Shown: positions 49,845-61,674, numbered from the stretch's first letter. The stretch: DNA of 64,000 nucleotides from Rosellinia necatrix (GCA_021209875.1 JAGYVD010000011.1:1-64000), one strand, 5' to 3'. Notes: a model not told the origin generated them from the sequence alone. Numbers and translations: made by a program.

Positions 49845-51900
49845 TTAGCCCACTTGCCGCATTTCGGCCTGCATTCCCCCTTGCTCGTTCTGTGCTGCCT
49901 CTCGCGCTAGCCTCATATCTGCTCGACTGAGCCGAAGATCACTGCTATACTCGCCAAACGCTTCCAGGAGAGCACCGAGCCCATCTTTCAGAGCGGCCAA
50001 TACTGCCGCCACCGGGGGGGCATTGTCGGTTCTGGCTTAGATCCGTCCAATGAGTAGGGAGCTCGTCTCGAAATGCCTCTAGTTTCTTGATCACCGTTGT
50101 GAACGTCCGGATGATAGTCGGTACGTCTCTCTGTACATTGCCGTATTTGTCCTCGGTCAAACTGCATACGGCCAGGTGTGATAAAGCGTATGCCGCGTTT
50201 ATGTACACACTAATCTCCGCATACGGGGTTCCCAGCACTGCCTTGGCCAACCGGCGAGAAAACGTTTGTTGGAAGATGGGACCGACGACGGGGAGGGTCA
50301 GCAGCCGCAATGACAGTGTTCCCAGCTGTCCTCGTAGCGCTTGAGGCTGGACTGCCTCCTTTTGCTCTTTTTGTCATGAATGTGTCGGCCGCCTGCGTGG
50401 CTGTCTTCTTGATTCCGGGTACCCACTTATCCATCGGTGTCTTGCCCGGAGACGTTACGAGTTTAGAGACGGTGTTTGTCACGAGGGGAGATCTTGGCCG
50501 CGGGTTTGGGAGCCGATATGTCGTTCGTTCGAAGGGGTTGGGTTATACGCTCACGCGGTTGCGTCACGTCTAAAGCCGGTTCTGTTCCTGGGGTGGCGAG
50601 CGCTGGCTGTCCGTATTCATCAATTCGACGCTCGATGCCTTTAACCGTGTCGAGGCATAGCGCGTAAATCTGGGACCACATGGGGCCGTCCTTTCGGTCG
50701 ATATCTTCAAGAATGAATAGTCGTCTTGGGGTATAGTCCCGGGCGATGAAAGCAAGCTCCCACATTGCAAATGCCTGTATTATTAGTAGCCGTGACGAGC
50801 TAGGAAGTACGATGGCGGCGGCTCACCTTTATCCTCGGCTTCTTGCTTTTTAATCCGTTCAGCAAGCTGCCGTTGGGATCCTTAGACTCGGCAGTTAACG
50901 GCTGTCCGTTTTTTAGCGGCTCACGCGTCAGTTGCAACCGGAAGGCGATGTCGCCAAAGTACCAGAGGAGGCATAAGAGAAACGAGGCCCAGATAGTCCG
51001 CATCAACATCCAAATGCTCCAAGGCGCACTCCCAGGGGGGTAAATTATATTTTGGAAGGTCGCTGTACAGAGGGCGGAATATCCACATAGCCCAGCGCCA
51101 GGCAGGGAGCCTCATGAAGTGATAGAGAACGACATAGTTGGCCATTGCAACTGTGATAGACAGCATGCCGCACCGCACAACTAGAATTGGAGCCCACTCG
51201 CCCAGCTTGGTAGCCCAATGCATCGCCGTGGTTCCCTCGGCCGCAGCATCCCGAGCATCTTCATCGCCTTGGCGTTTCGTCCTGATGGCCCCCAAAAGAA
51301 GGCGATCCTGATCCAACGCTATATTGGCTATGCCCTGGACCAGGCCCAGAACGGCCAGGTTGGTGGTGAAGAACACGGCATGCTCATTCAGACGCGAGCG
51401 GCCAGTCACTTGAGAGATCCAACGGATACCAGCCTCTTCCGAGGTAGACTTCAGGTACACCTGGCTGAAGACTACGGCTGATATAACGTAAGTGACAATG
51501 GCGTCGTACGTCGAGGAGGGGGAGAAGGACGTTGGTTAATGTCTCAAACGGAGAATTGGAAGTCCGGATGCCCGTATGGGATTGCGCGATCCGTAGTACG
51601 ATGATGGGGAGGACGGAGATAAAGATGGCTAGGGCGCGCAGGCCGGGGAGACCCAAAGGCATCCATGACCAGATAACTGTAGTAGGGAGAGGTGGTCAGC
51701 CAAGAAGGGCAAGGTTGTAGAGAGGGAGGATGGGATATGTTGTGCTGTTTGGTGGGCGTACAGGAGTTCCAGCGTGACAGAGTCAGCGCCTCAAGGTAAG
51801 AGAGGATGAGAATAATGGCGGCGGTGCCGGCGAAACGTCTCTGCAGAGCGGGTTGGAGGAAGTCTTTATAGGGCGCCCGTCGCGCGACTGGGAGTGCCAT
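49845..51900 (-). CDS. NDC1: NDC1 nuclear pore/spindle pole membrane nucleoporin (frameshifted)
   Basis: Minus-strand fragments assemble into NDC1: exon 1 51900-51762, exon 2 51676-50827, exon 3 50774-49845. Introns are 85 bp (GTACGC..CTACAG) and 52 bp (GTGAGC..CTACTAATAATACAG), both in phase. It starts MALPVARRAPYKDFLQPALQ, with membrane segments at about 26-42 and in LRALAIFISVLPIIVLRIAQ. Conserved later parts are EPLKNGQPLTAESKDPNGSL, AFAMWELAFIARDY, EDIDRKDGPMWSQIYALCLD and EDKYGNVQRDVPTIIRTF. NDC1 anchors the pore complex in the nuclear envelope and helps insert the spindle pole body. The frame breaks five times, each an extra base in a run: 51518-51522, 51035-51040, 50485-50488, 50368-50372 and 50014-50020. 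With them removed, reading continues to the stop at 49845. It is divergent from PEP12. Confidence 0.9.
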
Positions 51901-52807
51901 CTCCGCGACCCGAGAACAAGGAAAGGGAGAGCGGAGCGGGATGTAGATCAGCGCATTGTACGCTGGGACGGAGTAGAAGAGGGAGAGGGAGGAAGAAAAG
52001 GGGGGGGGGCAGCTTCTGCGGAAGGTAGGTGCGCAGCGGCGTGGACGTAGGTGAGGCTGGGTGTGATGGGCGAAAATGATGATTATGATGGAATGGTTGG
52101 CGTTTGGATGGTTGAATTTACTAAAGCTGGGGGGAGGAGCTAGGTTGGCTAGCGGTAACTAGGCTGGGCAAGTAAATAAGAAAAAAACCTTTGTTACAGG
52201 GCGGAGCTCTCGTTGATCGGTGGTGCACGAAGGTATCTGGGTTACTAGGTAGGCACGTACGTAGCTGAGACACCGCGCTAAAAACTATGCCCGTTCCTGG
52301 TCTAGGCTGGACACATCAACCCAGCACTGCTCTCTCAGGGCTGTCTTTGGAGGGGTAAGGTTGCAGTGATATGTACATATATGCGCTATCTGGCGTGGCA
52401 ACTAGACGAGGTGGGGCGTGCCTGGGTAAAGGCGCCTAGCCACAGACCTCTCCCCGGCCACCCTTGTGGCGGAGTAGTTACCTAACTACCTACTTACCGA
52501 ACTGAAAGACGCCGACGTCAGAGCTGGGACCGACCAGGAGCTGCATGTGCCTATAACCTTCTATCCTGCAGCCTACTCCAAGCCGCCAATCAATCCTTCA
52601 TCCAACTTCTACAGCGCAACCACGGCCGGGGCCATTCAGTCGACCATCTCATCGGTACTACATTCTCTCTTTGTTTCCGCCCCGTCGTATGGAATAGACC
52701 AATCTGATCTCGAATCCTACGACTTCCCGCCATCATTTGCGCATACTCCGCACTTCGCTTCGTCTGCCCGCCTCGGCATTCGTTCGGACATATCTCTCTC
52801 GCTCACC
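51901..52807. other. Shared upstream region of NDC1 and PEP12
   Basis: This 0.9-kb divergent intergenic region contains GGTAGGCACGTACGTAG and CTACCTACTTACC words. An open frame upstream of, and in phase with, PEP12 from about 52547 has the look of C/T-rich 5' leader rather than protein. Confidence 0.55.
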
Positions 52808-53711
52808 ATGTCCTTCGACCAGCTTTCTTCGGTAGAGTCCGGCAGCGGGGGAGGCCGCCGATCGAACAATGGCGCCTATTCTGACGATCCCGAGTTCTCC
52901 CGCCTGTCACAGGGCCTCATGAACCAGGTATTCCACTTGCAAGGCAACATCTCGAAGCTACGAACCGACATTAGCCTCCTCGGGACGAAGCGAGACAACC
53001 CGCGTCTGCGCGAGCGCGTTTCCGCCGTGCTGGAGGAATCAACCGTGCAGTTCAAGGAAGTGGGCGAAGGCATCAAGAAGATCCAGGCTTGGGGTGATGT
53101 TACGGTAGGTGTACCACAGGCTAGCACACATGCGTAATGACCAATGCGGGCGCCCGGCTAATTCGGATACCTCCCAGCCCACGCAGAAATACTCGCAGCA
53201 GAAGCTCTCGCGCGAGTTCAAGGCAGCCCTCGCCGAGTTCCAATCGCTGCAGCGCACGGCGCTCGAGAAGCAGCGCGCCTCCGTCTCGGCCGCCAAGAGC
53301 GCCCTCGATCACGAAACTGCCGGGGACGCAGGCGCCTCCGGTGACCACCAGGGGGAGCAGCTTCAGCTACAGCAGCAGCAAGAGCAGGTTCACCTGGCCG
53401 CACAGGATGAGGTGGACTTCCAGGACGCCCTCATCAACGAGCGCGAGGAGGAGATCCGGCACATCGAAGAGGGTGTCAGCGACCTCAACGTCCTCTTCCA
53501 GCAGGTCGCGCAGATCGTTAGCGAACAGGGCGAGCAGCTCCAGACGATAGAGGGCAACGCCGTCAACGTCCGCGACGACACCCGCGGCGCCGACCAAGAG
53601 CTGCGGAGCGCCGCGCGGTACCAGAAGAATGCGCGCAGCAAGGCCTGCTGCCTGCTGCTTGTGCTGGTCGTCATCATGACAATTGTGCTACTAGCCGTAT
53701 TTCTAGGATGA
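52808..53711 (+). CDS. PEP12: PEP12-type endosomal Qa-SNARE (syntaxin)
   Basis: Exon 1 (52808-53104) encodes 99 residues starting MSFDQLSSVES, the typical start of fungal Pep12. A 73-bp intron (GTAGGT..CCTCCCAG, branch GGCTAATTC) joins in phase to exon 2 (53178-53711), total 276 residues. The N-terminal half is the Habc helical bundle (FSRLSQGLMNQVFHLQGNIS). Exon 2 opens QKYSQQKLSREFKAALAEFQ. The SNARE helix runs from INEREEEIRHIEEGVSDLNV through VAQIVSEQGEQLQTIEGNA, with the zero-layer Gln in SEQGE, and the chain ends in a membrane anchor (CCLLLVLVVIMTIVLLAVFL). It drives fusion at the late endosome/prevacuole. The frame also opens upstream to 52547, but the MSFDQ start fits the family. No frameshift is present. 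Confidence 0.95.
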
Positions 53712-54198
53712 TGGGGATGGGGATGGATATGTATGCTTTGATAGAGAGAGCTTGCGGTTGGAGGGATCGGCATGGACAGGCGTTTTGGTGTTCTGGAGGT
53801 GCCGAGTCGCTTACTACTGTTGACTAGTCAATCTCGCAATTTTTATACTGCTTTTCGAGCGCAGTCGAGGTAAAGAGGCTTCATCATATCTATATATATC
53901 TCTTTTTTTGTATTTCACTATCTATTTCTTGGGTCTGGACGGAACAAGTGCGGCTTGGCCCTTTTGCCGACCGGGGGATGCTAATGTACATGTTACCATA
54001 CAATTGACATCATGGATATCCTGAAACTCCTCCTCATACGTTGGGTATAGGTGATGATACAAGTTATACCTTATCACGTTCGTCTCCGCGTGCTCTGCGC
54101 GACTAGCTCGGCTGTTTGCTTGAACGGGGCTGACTACACGTCATGCATTTCCAGAGACCTCGCGTGACCCCCTCCCCCCGGGGTCTCGCGTCGTCAAA
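53712..54198. other. Convergent 3' flanks of PEP12 and COX18
   Basis: Short intergenic region holding both 3' ends. AT-rich pieces near 53830-53930 could hold polyadenylation signals. No gene is seen. Confidence 0.5.
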
Positions 54199-55431
54199 CT
54201 AGCTCTTCTGCCACCGCTGCGGCCTTATGAACGGCATCTCGAGACCCGCGCACCTCTGCTGCAGCTTCGCCCCGGCAGGCATGAGACGCCGCAGGAGGCG
54301 CGTGAAGAGCGCATTGGTCGCGGACGACGCGATCCAGTACAGGTGCAGCGCCGCGGGCAGGTCCGCGGTCAGCGGGCCGACGAGCACGGCGACGACGAGC
54401 ATGCCCACGTGGAAGACGGCCTTGACGCGCTCGCCGAGCGCCACGGCGTCGTCGCTCGCCAGCGCCCGCGCGCCCGCGCCCTCCGGTCGTCGCCCGGCCG
54501 CGACCCGCAACCTGTCCAGGAGCTGCTGCCGCGTCCGCGGGAGCAGGTTGAGCACCAGGACCGTGGATAGCGCGACCGGGAGCACGTGGTACGGGTCGCT
54601 GGCTGTCAGGTCCGTGAACCAGAGGCAGCCCTCGAAGGTCAGGCTCGGGTCCAGGAGGGCGGCGGTACCCGTACCGGTGGCTTCTACGGCGGCCGACGAG
54701 GCCATGGCGGGGTCCAAGTCTAGCGGTGGAGGGGCCGCGGCCGCCGCGGCCTCTGTGCCCGTCGTCGCCGCCGTCGGGATTTCGCCACCAGAGCCGGCGG
54801 CGGACCCGGCGATCAGCGTGGCGACGAGACCGCGCGGGCTCCCGCAGAGCCGGCGCACGCCGTCGATGGCGACGAGCCAGAACGGGAAGCTCAGGACGCC
54901 GGCGTACAGCCTCCACTCCTGCAGGCCGAGGGCGCGGTGGAGGCGCCTCACGACGACGTCCTGGCGCGCCCGCACCTCGCGCAGGCGCCGCGCGGGCGCC
55001 ACGCCCGCGCGGTGCACCTCCTCCTGCAGCCGCGCGTTCCACGCCTGCAGGAGCGGGCCCAGCGAGCCGCGCCGCTGCAGCACGCGCTGCGTGTGGACCG
55101 TGAACGGGAGCCGGAACGCCGCGCCCACGGCGAAGGCCGCGAGCGGGATCGTCAGGAACCACGGGAGGTGCGTGGCGCCGTGGAGGGTTAGGAGGGCGTC
55201 CTGCGTGCCGGCGATGGCGGCCTCGGCGGTGGCTTGCCAGTGGAAGGATCTCCGGCCGAGGCGGAGGTGGTGGAGCGCGGATGATAGTAGTGGTGGTGGT
55301 AGTAGCGGTGACGGTTGTGAGATGCGAGTGGTGAGAATGTGGCTGGATGATGGCAGGCGTTGAGAGTTGGGCAGACAAGCCAATCTGATTCTCGTTGCCC
55401 GCAGGAGAGATGGGCTCATCGCCGAGGCCAT
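54199..55431 (-). CDS. COX18: COX18-like mitochondrial inner-membrane insertase (OXA1/YidC family)
   Basis: This is an intact single-exon frame of 410 residues with high GC. The first 66 residues are rich in Arg, Ser and Leu, lack acidic residues and end LGRRSFHW, a typical mitochondrial presequence. The Oxa1/YidC-type core follows: LHGATHLPWFLTIPLAAFAV then FRLPFTVHTQRVLQRRGSL, a charged loop with helix, a second hydrophobic hairpin (LYAGVLSFPFWLVAIDGVRR), VLPVALSTVLVLNLL and, after a long loop, VLVGPLTADLPAALHLYWIA. Cox18 helps export the C-terminal part of Cox2 during cytochrome oxidase assembly. The Ala- and Thr-rich loop at about residues 215-245 is a low-complexity insertion. It is divergent from ALG11 and convergent with PEP12. 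Confidence 0.88.
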   Translation of the reverse strand: MASAMSPSLLRATRIRLACLPNSQRLPSSSHILTTRISQPSPLLPPPLLSSALHHLRLGRRSFHWQATAEAAIAGTQDALLTLHGATHLPWFLTIPLAAFAVGAAFRLPFTVHTQRVLQRRGSLGPLLQAWNARLQEEVHRAGVAPARRLREVRARQDVVVRRLHRALGLQEWRLYAGVLSFPFWLVAIDGVRRLCGSPRGLVATLIAGSAAGSGGEIPTAATTGTEAAAAAAPPPLDLDPAMASSAAVEATGTGTAALLDPSLTFEGCLWFTDLTASDPYHVLPVALSTVLVLNLLPRTRQQLLDRLRVAAGRRPEGAGARALASDDAVALGERVKAVFHVGMLVVAVLVGPLTADLPAALHLYWIASSATNALFTRLLRRLMPAGAKLQQRCAGLEMPFIRPQRWQKS

Positions 55432-55489
55432 CTTGTGCTTAGTTGAGATCCTAGGCGGCCCATCTATATGAGGAGATGATGATATACAT

Positions 55490-55494
55490 ATATG

Positions 55495-55527
<33 letters not shown>

Positions 55528-55585
55528 ATGCGTGTGTGTATGTGTGTGTGTCTGTGTGTGTGTGTCTGTGTGTGTATATATAACG
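55490..55585. repeat. Compound TA/TG microsatellite
   Basis: A TA run passes into TG runs interrupted by TATG, CGTG and TCTG, ending in TATATATA. It lies about 60 bp upstream of the COX18 start, so within its promoter or leader. Confidence 0.85.
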
Positions 55586-56394
55586 GATGGTGCGATATGT
55601 GAGTGTTGGATAAACTGCGTCTTATAGCCTTTGGTGATGGTTTGTCAATTTGAAAGGTATTTTTATTCGAGGTGGAGAGTAGATGGTAAGCTTAAGCGTG
55701 AGTGAGGCTCCGATGCTATGCTATGGATATAATTCTCCAGCTGGCACGCGCGACAGCTACGGCGTGGATGCTACCTAATATCTACGCATAAACCAAGTAT
55801 CTGCAGATAATATCGTTTCTATAATATGGACATCTTAGGATATTGCAGCCACAGCTTTAATGCCACTTTATTTTTCTCGTTATCATTATCATCTTTGTTT
55901 GTTGAGGCGGAGAATTGGCACACAAAATGTCCCACTAACTAGGTACTTTGTCAATCCATGTGTTTGATATGATATGACTTGGATATTCACACCAGTGGTG
56001 TGGCAGTTTAAAGGTCTGGCCCTGTGTAGTCCAGGTGCTTCTGGGTCACACCTATACTGATTTGAACTAGTGTATCATAGGAGCAGAGAGGCCAGTCACA
56101 TTGTCTGCCCTGGTGACCAAGAACCTGGATTGCGGGGAATAATCAAGTTTATGTACCTAGGATCACTGAGTCTATGTAGAACTGACAGCGTTTTTACTCT
56201 ATTGGATACATATATATGTACCTAGCGCACCTCTATAGTTACTTACTTACCTGGGGTTGGCGCCTTGGTTGGCAAGCTAAGAATAACCCACCTTATGACG
56301 GTGGAGCTGGTTGCCGCATCGAAGAATAATAAAGGTGTCATATTCAATCTTGCCTAATTACCTAGTTACCTACCTATCACGATAACTACCTACC

Positions 56395-56416
56395 CACCTA
56401 GATTAGACGTTAATAT

Positions 56417-56458
<42 letters not shown>
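56395..56458. repeat. ACT microsatellite with a flank shared with 49359
   Basis: CACCTAGATTAGACGTTAAT precedes about fourteen ACT units. The same flank and array occur in inverted orientation at 49359-49401. Confidence 0.75.
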
Positions 56459-56923
56459 CTAGGTACCTAATGGCTTAGTTAGACTACTATTTTATTTTAT
56501 TTTTTATTTTATTTTTAGTAGTATAAGGTTAGTTATGTGTACTGGGTAAGTACAGGGTAGCTACGACCTGTCCTGTATCCGCCCAGAGTGCAGGAGTTAC
56601 CCGTCTCTCTTGTCCAACCGCACCTTTGGGGAAAATTATTTTCCTTTTCATTCTTCCCTCCGCCATTCTCCCACCCAGCCTGGTATTGTTTCTCCTACAC
56701 CCCAATTAGACCGTCAATGGGTTGTCATATCAGCTTTAAGACAACTTGACTATAATAATATTATTCCGCTCCCCCCAGCTCCGGGAGCCTCTCCCCTCCC
56801 TTTCCTTCGCCGGTGCCGTATCGACCACAACACGTAGATCTCGTTAGTTTCGCCGACAAGTTTCGCCGACAAGCTCTTCTCCGAACTCGACCGCTTCGTG
56901 AGATCTCTGGCCACGGCGTCGAT

Positions 56924-58697
56924 ATGGATCCCATAACGCTGTTGGCCACGGGCGCCGCCATCGCCTGCAGCCCCTTCGTCGCCATGGCCTTGTGGCATGT
57001 GATGCCCATCCTCTTCCGCAGCTTTGTTGGAGTCTTGGGATCATGCGCTGGCTGGTACCTGCGCAAGAAAACCGATGGCCGCCGCGCCCTGATAATACGC
57101 GCTACCGAAGACGGCGAGGCGAGTCTTCGGGACAAGGACAAACCGCCTGGGAACGAGAAACGGAGCGGGAAGGGAGCAGAGGGGGCGAAGGGAGCAAAAG
57201 GAGAGAAGGGGCGGCAAGAAGGGGACAAGAAAGACAGTGAATGGGACGGTATCGTTGGGTTCTTCCATCCCTTCTGCAATGCTGGCGGTGGTGGTGAGCG
57301 TGTCTTGTGGGCTGCCGTCCGTGCCACCCAACAGCGATGGCCCAGGGCAAAGATCATCGTCTACACCGGCGATCACGACACCCCCAAGAACAAGATGCTC
57401 TCACGTGTCAAGGTTGGTCTGGCCTTCGCCCCCGAACACCAATCGAAGTTGACTAACAGCCTGTCGTAGAATACCTTCAGCATCGACATACACCCACCCA
57501 CCATCCACTTCCTCTACCTTTCTACTCGACATTGGGTCCTCGCATCTACATGGCCGCACGCAACGCTGCTGGGTCAGTCCCTCGGCTCGCTTATCCTCGG
57601 CTGGGACGCCTTCTCTCTCCTCGTTCCCGATATCTTCGTAGATACTATGGGTTATGCCTTCACCCTTGGTCTGAGCAAATTGCTATTCCCCGATGTACCC
57701 ACCGCCGCCTACGTACACTACCCGACCATCTCGACTGATATGCTCGATTCTCTTGATCCCAAGAGTACGGTGGGAAACCAGGGTGTCAATGCTGGCAAGG
57801 GGGGTCGGCTGGAAGGGTGCCCTTAAGCGGCGCTACTGGCGATGGTTCGCTTCCGTCTATTCGCGCATGGGAGCATCGGTCGATATTGTCATGACGAATT
57901 CGACTTGGACACAAACCCATATCCAGAGCCTGTGGGGCCCCCCGGCGTCAAGAAAGGGGCCGCAAGCACCAGATCGCCGTGGTGTATCCGCCGTGTGCCG
58001 TCGGTGACATCGAGGAGGCGGTCGAACTATCTGAACAGAGCGAAAAGAAACGTCAGAAATGTATTGTGTACATTGCCCAATTCCGACCCGAAAAGAATCA
58101 CCAGCTCATCCTAAATTCGTTTGCCGAGTTCGTCAAATCGGGCTCTGCGGCGAGCCAAGACGCCGAGCTACTCCTCCTCGGTAGTGTTAGAGACGACAAT
58201 GACTCACGGCGGGTTTATCAGCTGAGGCTGCTTGTGAACGAGCTTCATATCAAGGATCGAGTGATTTTTAAACTTGACGTGCCCTGGTCAGAGATCCTTG
58301 AGTGGTTGGGTAAGGCGTACATTGGTGTGAACGGCATGTGGAATGAACATTTCGGCATCGGTGTTGTCGAGTATCAAGCTGCTGGTCTTATATCCGTTGT
58401 CCACGATAGTGGAGGCCCGAAGCTCGATATTGTGGCTGAGATTGACGGGCAACCGACCGGTAAGCGGAATCCTCCTTAAAATGAACCCAGGATATGTGCT
58501 GATGATGGATTTGTGAATAGGGTTTCATGCCACTACTGCAACAGAGTACGCCGAGGGCTTCGAGAAGGCCTTCTCCCCTTCCCAATCCATTAGCCGTACG
58601 GAAGCGGGCGCGTCGTTCCGCTCAGCGATTTACAGAGGAGGAATTTGCCGGGCGGTGGTTAGCCGAGCTACAGAAGCTCACCGAAACGGCACCATAA
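56924..58697 (+). CDS. ALG11: ALG11 alpha-1,2-mannosyltransferase (frameshifted)
   Basis: Three exons: 56924-57412, 57470-58459 and 58521-58697. Introns of 57 bp (GTTGGT..TTGACTAAC..GTAG) and 61 bp (GTAAGC..AATAG) are in phase. It starts [20 protein letters not shown], a membrane anchor, then a lysine/glycine-rich linker. GT-B motifs follow: [74 protein letters not shown], and [20 protein letters not shown], which contains the EX7E motif of retaining GT4 enzymes. Alg11 adds the fourth and fifth mannoses to the dolichol-linked N-glycan precursor on the cytosolic ER face. Three extra bases break the frame: G6 at 57799-57804, C6 at 57938-57943 (or G4 at 57956-57959), and C4 at 58574-58577. Each is in a homopolymer, and the correct frame resumes with a family match. 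Confidence 0.95.
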
Positions 58698-59482
58698 CTT
58701 GACCCTCGCCACATCAGACCGCGCGATAGATAGGTAGATAGACGGTTGCATAACTGCATGGTTAGTGATACCCCTGGGATTTCACAAGCACGGAAACGGG
58801 GATTTGGAGTTACAGCTTTGATTTTTGTCATGGGTGAGAGAGGGTTGGGCAAGGACTACGTTTGTTCTGTAAATGTCACTAAACACAGCGACGAGGATGA
58901 TAGGGGAATGCCGGCCATCAATCATAGAGCGAAAGGGCATGTTCGTTCTAACCAGACATAATAAAGGAAATCAATCGATGATTTTGAATGGTAATTCCGT
59001 ATGGCATCCACGAATTTATTTGTGGCCGGTTTTGCAACTGTAAGCAAACAACGCCGCGCGGAATTGATATCAGCCCTCCTAGTTCAATAATATTTAACAC
59101 CCTTCGTAGGTCGCAATCGTACCCGGGTATAGGTAAAGGAGTCAGCAGCTTGCTTGGGAAACTAATCCCAATTTCACAGCATGATACTTAATAAGAACAA
59201 ACCCCAATCTATGTGCCTAAGTCTCGATAGATACGTATATTCATGGGTGCATTTATGTATCTAAATATCTAGGGTGTGTTTAGGTATCTCTATATCTATG
59301 TGTTCGTGTCTCTCTCAGTATCTGTCTCTCTTTGTCTCCCCCCCTCTCTCTCCTCTCCCTCTCCTTCTCCCTCTCCCTCTCTCTATCTGTGTGTGTGTGT
59401 GTGTATAGGTAGGTATATCCATCTATCGACTACCGGACCCCGGCACCCATCTACGATAGGACCGGTCGACCGGGCGTGGCGG
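58698..59482. other. Convergent 3' flanks of ALG11 and GGT
   Basis: Includes TC-rich low complexity (59297-59390) followed by a TG run (59390-59405). Short frames here are repeat-derived. No gene is seen. Confidence 0.5.
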
Positions 59483-61674
59483 TTATAGGGTAAGCCCACC
59501 GCTGGCGAGCTGCCTGTTCTCGGAGGCGGCCTCAAAGGCGCCGTCGAGCCCGATCCGGATCCCCTGCACGGAGCTCGGCGCCAGCGGCAGCCAGGTGAGG
59601 TTGTGGCCCCGGGCGGCCAGGCTCTCGGCGACGGCGCGGTCGAAGCCGGCCTCGAGCACGGTCGTGTCGGGCATCAGCTGGTCGTGCCACCGCGGGGCCG
59701 CCACGGCCTGGGTCATCGACAGGCCGCGCTCGAGGACCTGCCAGGCGACCTGCGTCGTCGAGCTCAGGATGCGCGACCCGCCCGCGGCGCCGACGGTGGC
59801 GCGCACGCGACTATTACCGCCCGAGCGTGCGGTGGCGGTGATGATGAGGGGCGTGATGGACGACAGGGGCCGCTTGCCCGCGCGCACGAAGTTGGCCGGG
59901 CTCGGCTCGAACCCGAACTCGTTGCGCACGCCCGGGATCGAGAAGTCGTTCATCTCGTTGTTGACCACGACCCCCGTCGACGGCACCATCAGAAGGCTGC
60001 CGAACAGCAGGTTGATCGTCGTCGTGCTCGACACCGTCATCCCGGACGCGTCGGCCGTCACCACGTGCGACGTCCCGTGGCCCGGCGCCGCCGCGTATAG
60101 CGTCTTCTTCTTCGCCTCCTTCCCCCCACCGGCCCGGTCGTCATCGTCGTCGGGCGGCACGTAGTTCTCCACCGGCTGCGTCGCGTTGTCGTGGATCAGC
60201 CCCCGGACCCGGCCCGCGTACGACGCCGTCACCATCCGCCCCTGCAGCCGCGCCGCGTGCTCCACGAACGCCGGGTCGCCCAGCTCCTGCCGCGCCGCGT
60301 ACCCGAAGCGCATCGCCTCGTCGAACCGGTGCGCCGTCAGGTTCGCGTCGTCCACGTCGCCGTAGCCCTCCATCGTCTTGAGCACGCTCAGGCCCACCAC
60401 GCCGCTCGCCGGCGCCCCGATCGAGTGGATGCTGAACCCGCGGTACGTGATGTTCACGGGATCCCGCGTGACGACGCTGTACTCGGCGAGGTCCGCGAGC
60501 GTCATCGTGCCGTTGTTGGCTTGGATTATGGATATCATCGCCTCGGCTGTGGGGGCAATTTATTAGTGTTCTGAGAGCAGGTCAAAGATGGGATGACGGA
60601 GGGAGGGATGACGAACCCATATCGCCTGTGTAAAACACCTCGGCGCCATTCTCTGCGACCCGTTGTAACGTGCTGCGCACCCGGTTAATGGATAAAGCTC
60701 TCTCTTTCGCAGCGAGCGTCACTGGTTTCTTACTCTGCGTAGCGTTTCCTATACATGGTATCGCCCAGCTTTACAAGAGACCCTGCGATCCAGTCAGTTG
60801 AAGGAAACTGGCGGAGCTGAAGCATTTTGCAAGGAACATACCGTTCGGGGCGAAATCCTCGGCCCATGACGGGTCTTCCACTAGAAAGTTCCACCCGGCC
60901 GCCTTGAGACCGCTCTCCATATACCGTATCGTATCCGCCGTCACGGTGAAACCGTCCCGGGCCACGAGGACGGAAGGGTAGACGACGTCGTGCCAAGGTA
61001 GAGCGCCGAATCTACTGTGTGCGAATTCCAACCCGCGTAGCTCGCCGGGCACTGCGGCTGCCAACCCGCCGAACACGCTGCCCTTCACGTTGTCCTTGTA
61101 CATATCCTCGAAGGCGGCGGCGGGCGCCGTTTCCCGGTAGTCGAGGGCGGTGTACTCCCCGTGTTGATCCCGGATCAGGGCGAAGCCTCCGCCACCGATG
61201 CCCGAATGGTACATGGCGATGACGCCCACACAGAGCTGGGCGCCCACAAACGCATCCACGGCATTTCCCTACGTGCAAGAGCATCCCAGTGAGTTTGGTT
61301 CCATTGGGGCACTAACTTGGGGAGAAGAGGAGGAAGGGAGGAAACGGGGGGTATTTTCTTTGTCCCTCCTCGAGAGATTCCAGATAGACACTTACTCCGT
61401 GGGCTAAGAGGTCGATGCCGATCTGACTGCACACTTTGCTTTCGCAGGCAACGGCACCCCGGTGGTCGGACACGGCCGGCGGGCTAAGAACCGTCTGCCT
61501 CTGGCCGCTGGCTTCCCATTGTCGATGGTAGAAAGCGAGGCCGGACGATGCCGCTGCGACCAGAAGCAACACGACCCGGAGCAGCTTGAATAAGCTTCCT
61601 AAGAATGATGATCAGTACGATGACCGGTGCAGTACGGACTGGAAGCAGGCCAGGAATGACTAATACGAACTCAT
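59483..61674 (-). CDS. Gamma-glutamyltranspeptidase
   Basis: Minus strand: 61674-61671 (4-bp first exon, inferred), 61598-61396, 61268-60842, 60782-60734, 60672-60617, 60546-59483. Lengths sum to 1803 bp, exactly 601 codons with stop. Five introns (72, 127, 59, 61, 70 bp) join in phase. After the start a single membrane segment (LFKLLRVVLLLVAAASSGLA) makes it a type II membrane or secreted protein. HRGAVACESKVCSQIGIDLL, GGNAVDAFVGAQLCVGVIAM and SGIGGGGFALIRD are family blocks. GHGTSHVVTADASG holds the Thr nucleophile at the autocleavage site; NDFSIPGVRNEFGFEPSPAN and GAAGGSRILSSTTQV follow. The enzyme hydrolyses and transfers the gamma-glutamyl group of glutathione. An Asp/Lys-rich insert (PPDDDDDRAGGGKEAKKK) lies before the cleavage site. 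No frameshift is needed. Confidence 0.95.

Larger units (their letters stand above)
55432..56923. other. Shared upstream region of COX18 and ALG11, repeat-rich
   Basis: This 1.5-kb divergent intergenic region contains TA/TG dinucleotide runs at 55490-55585, an ACT trinucleotide run at 56418-56458 and many TACCTA words. No gene is seen. Confidence 0.6.

Noticed and set aside
54227..55363. 378-residue plus-strand frame over COX18
   Set aside because: Antisense shadow. The minus-strand frame has the presequence and insertase motifs.
59603..60100. Plus-strand frames over GGT
   Set aside because: Antisense of the GC-rich GGT exon 6, without any domain.
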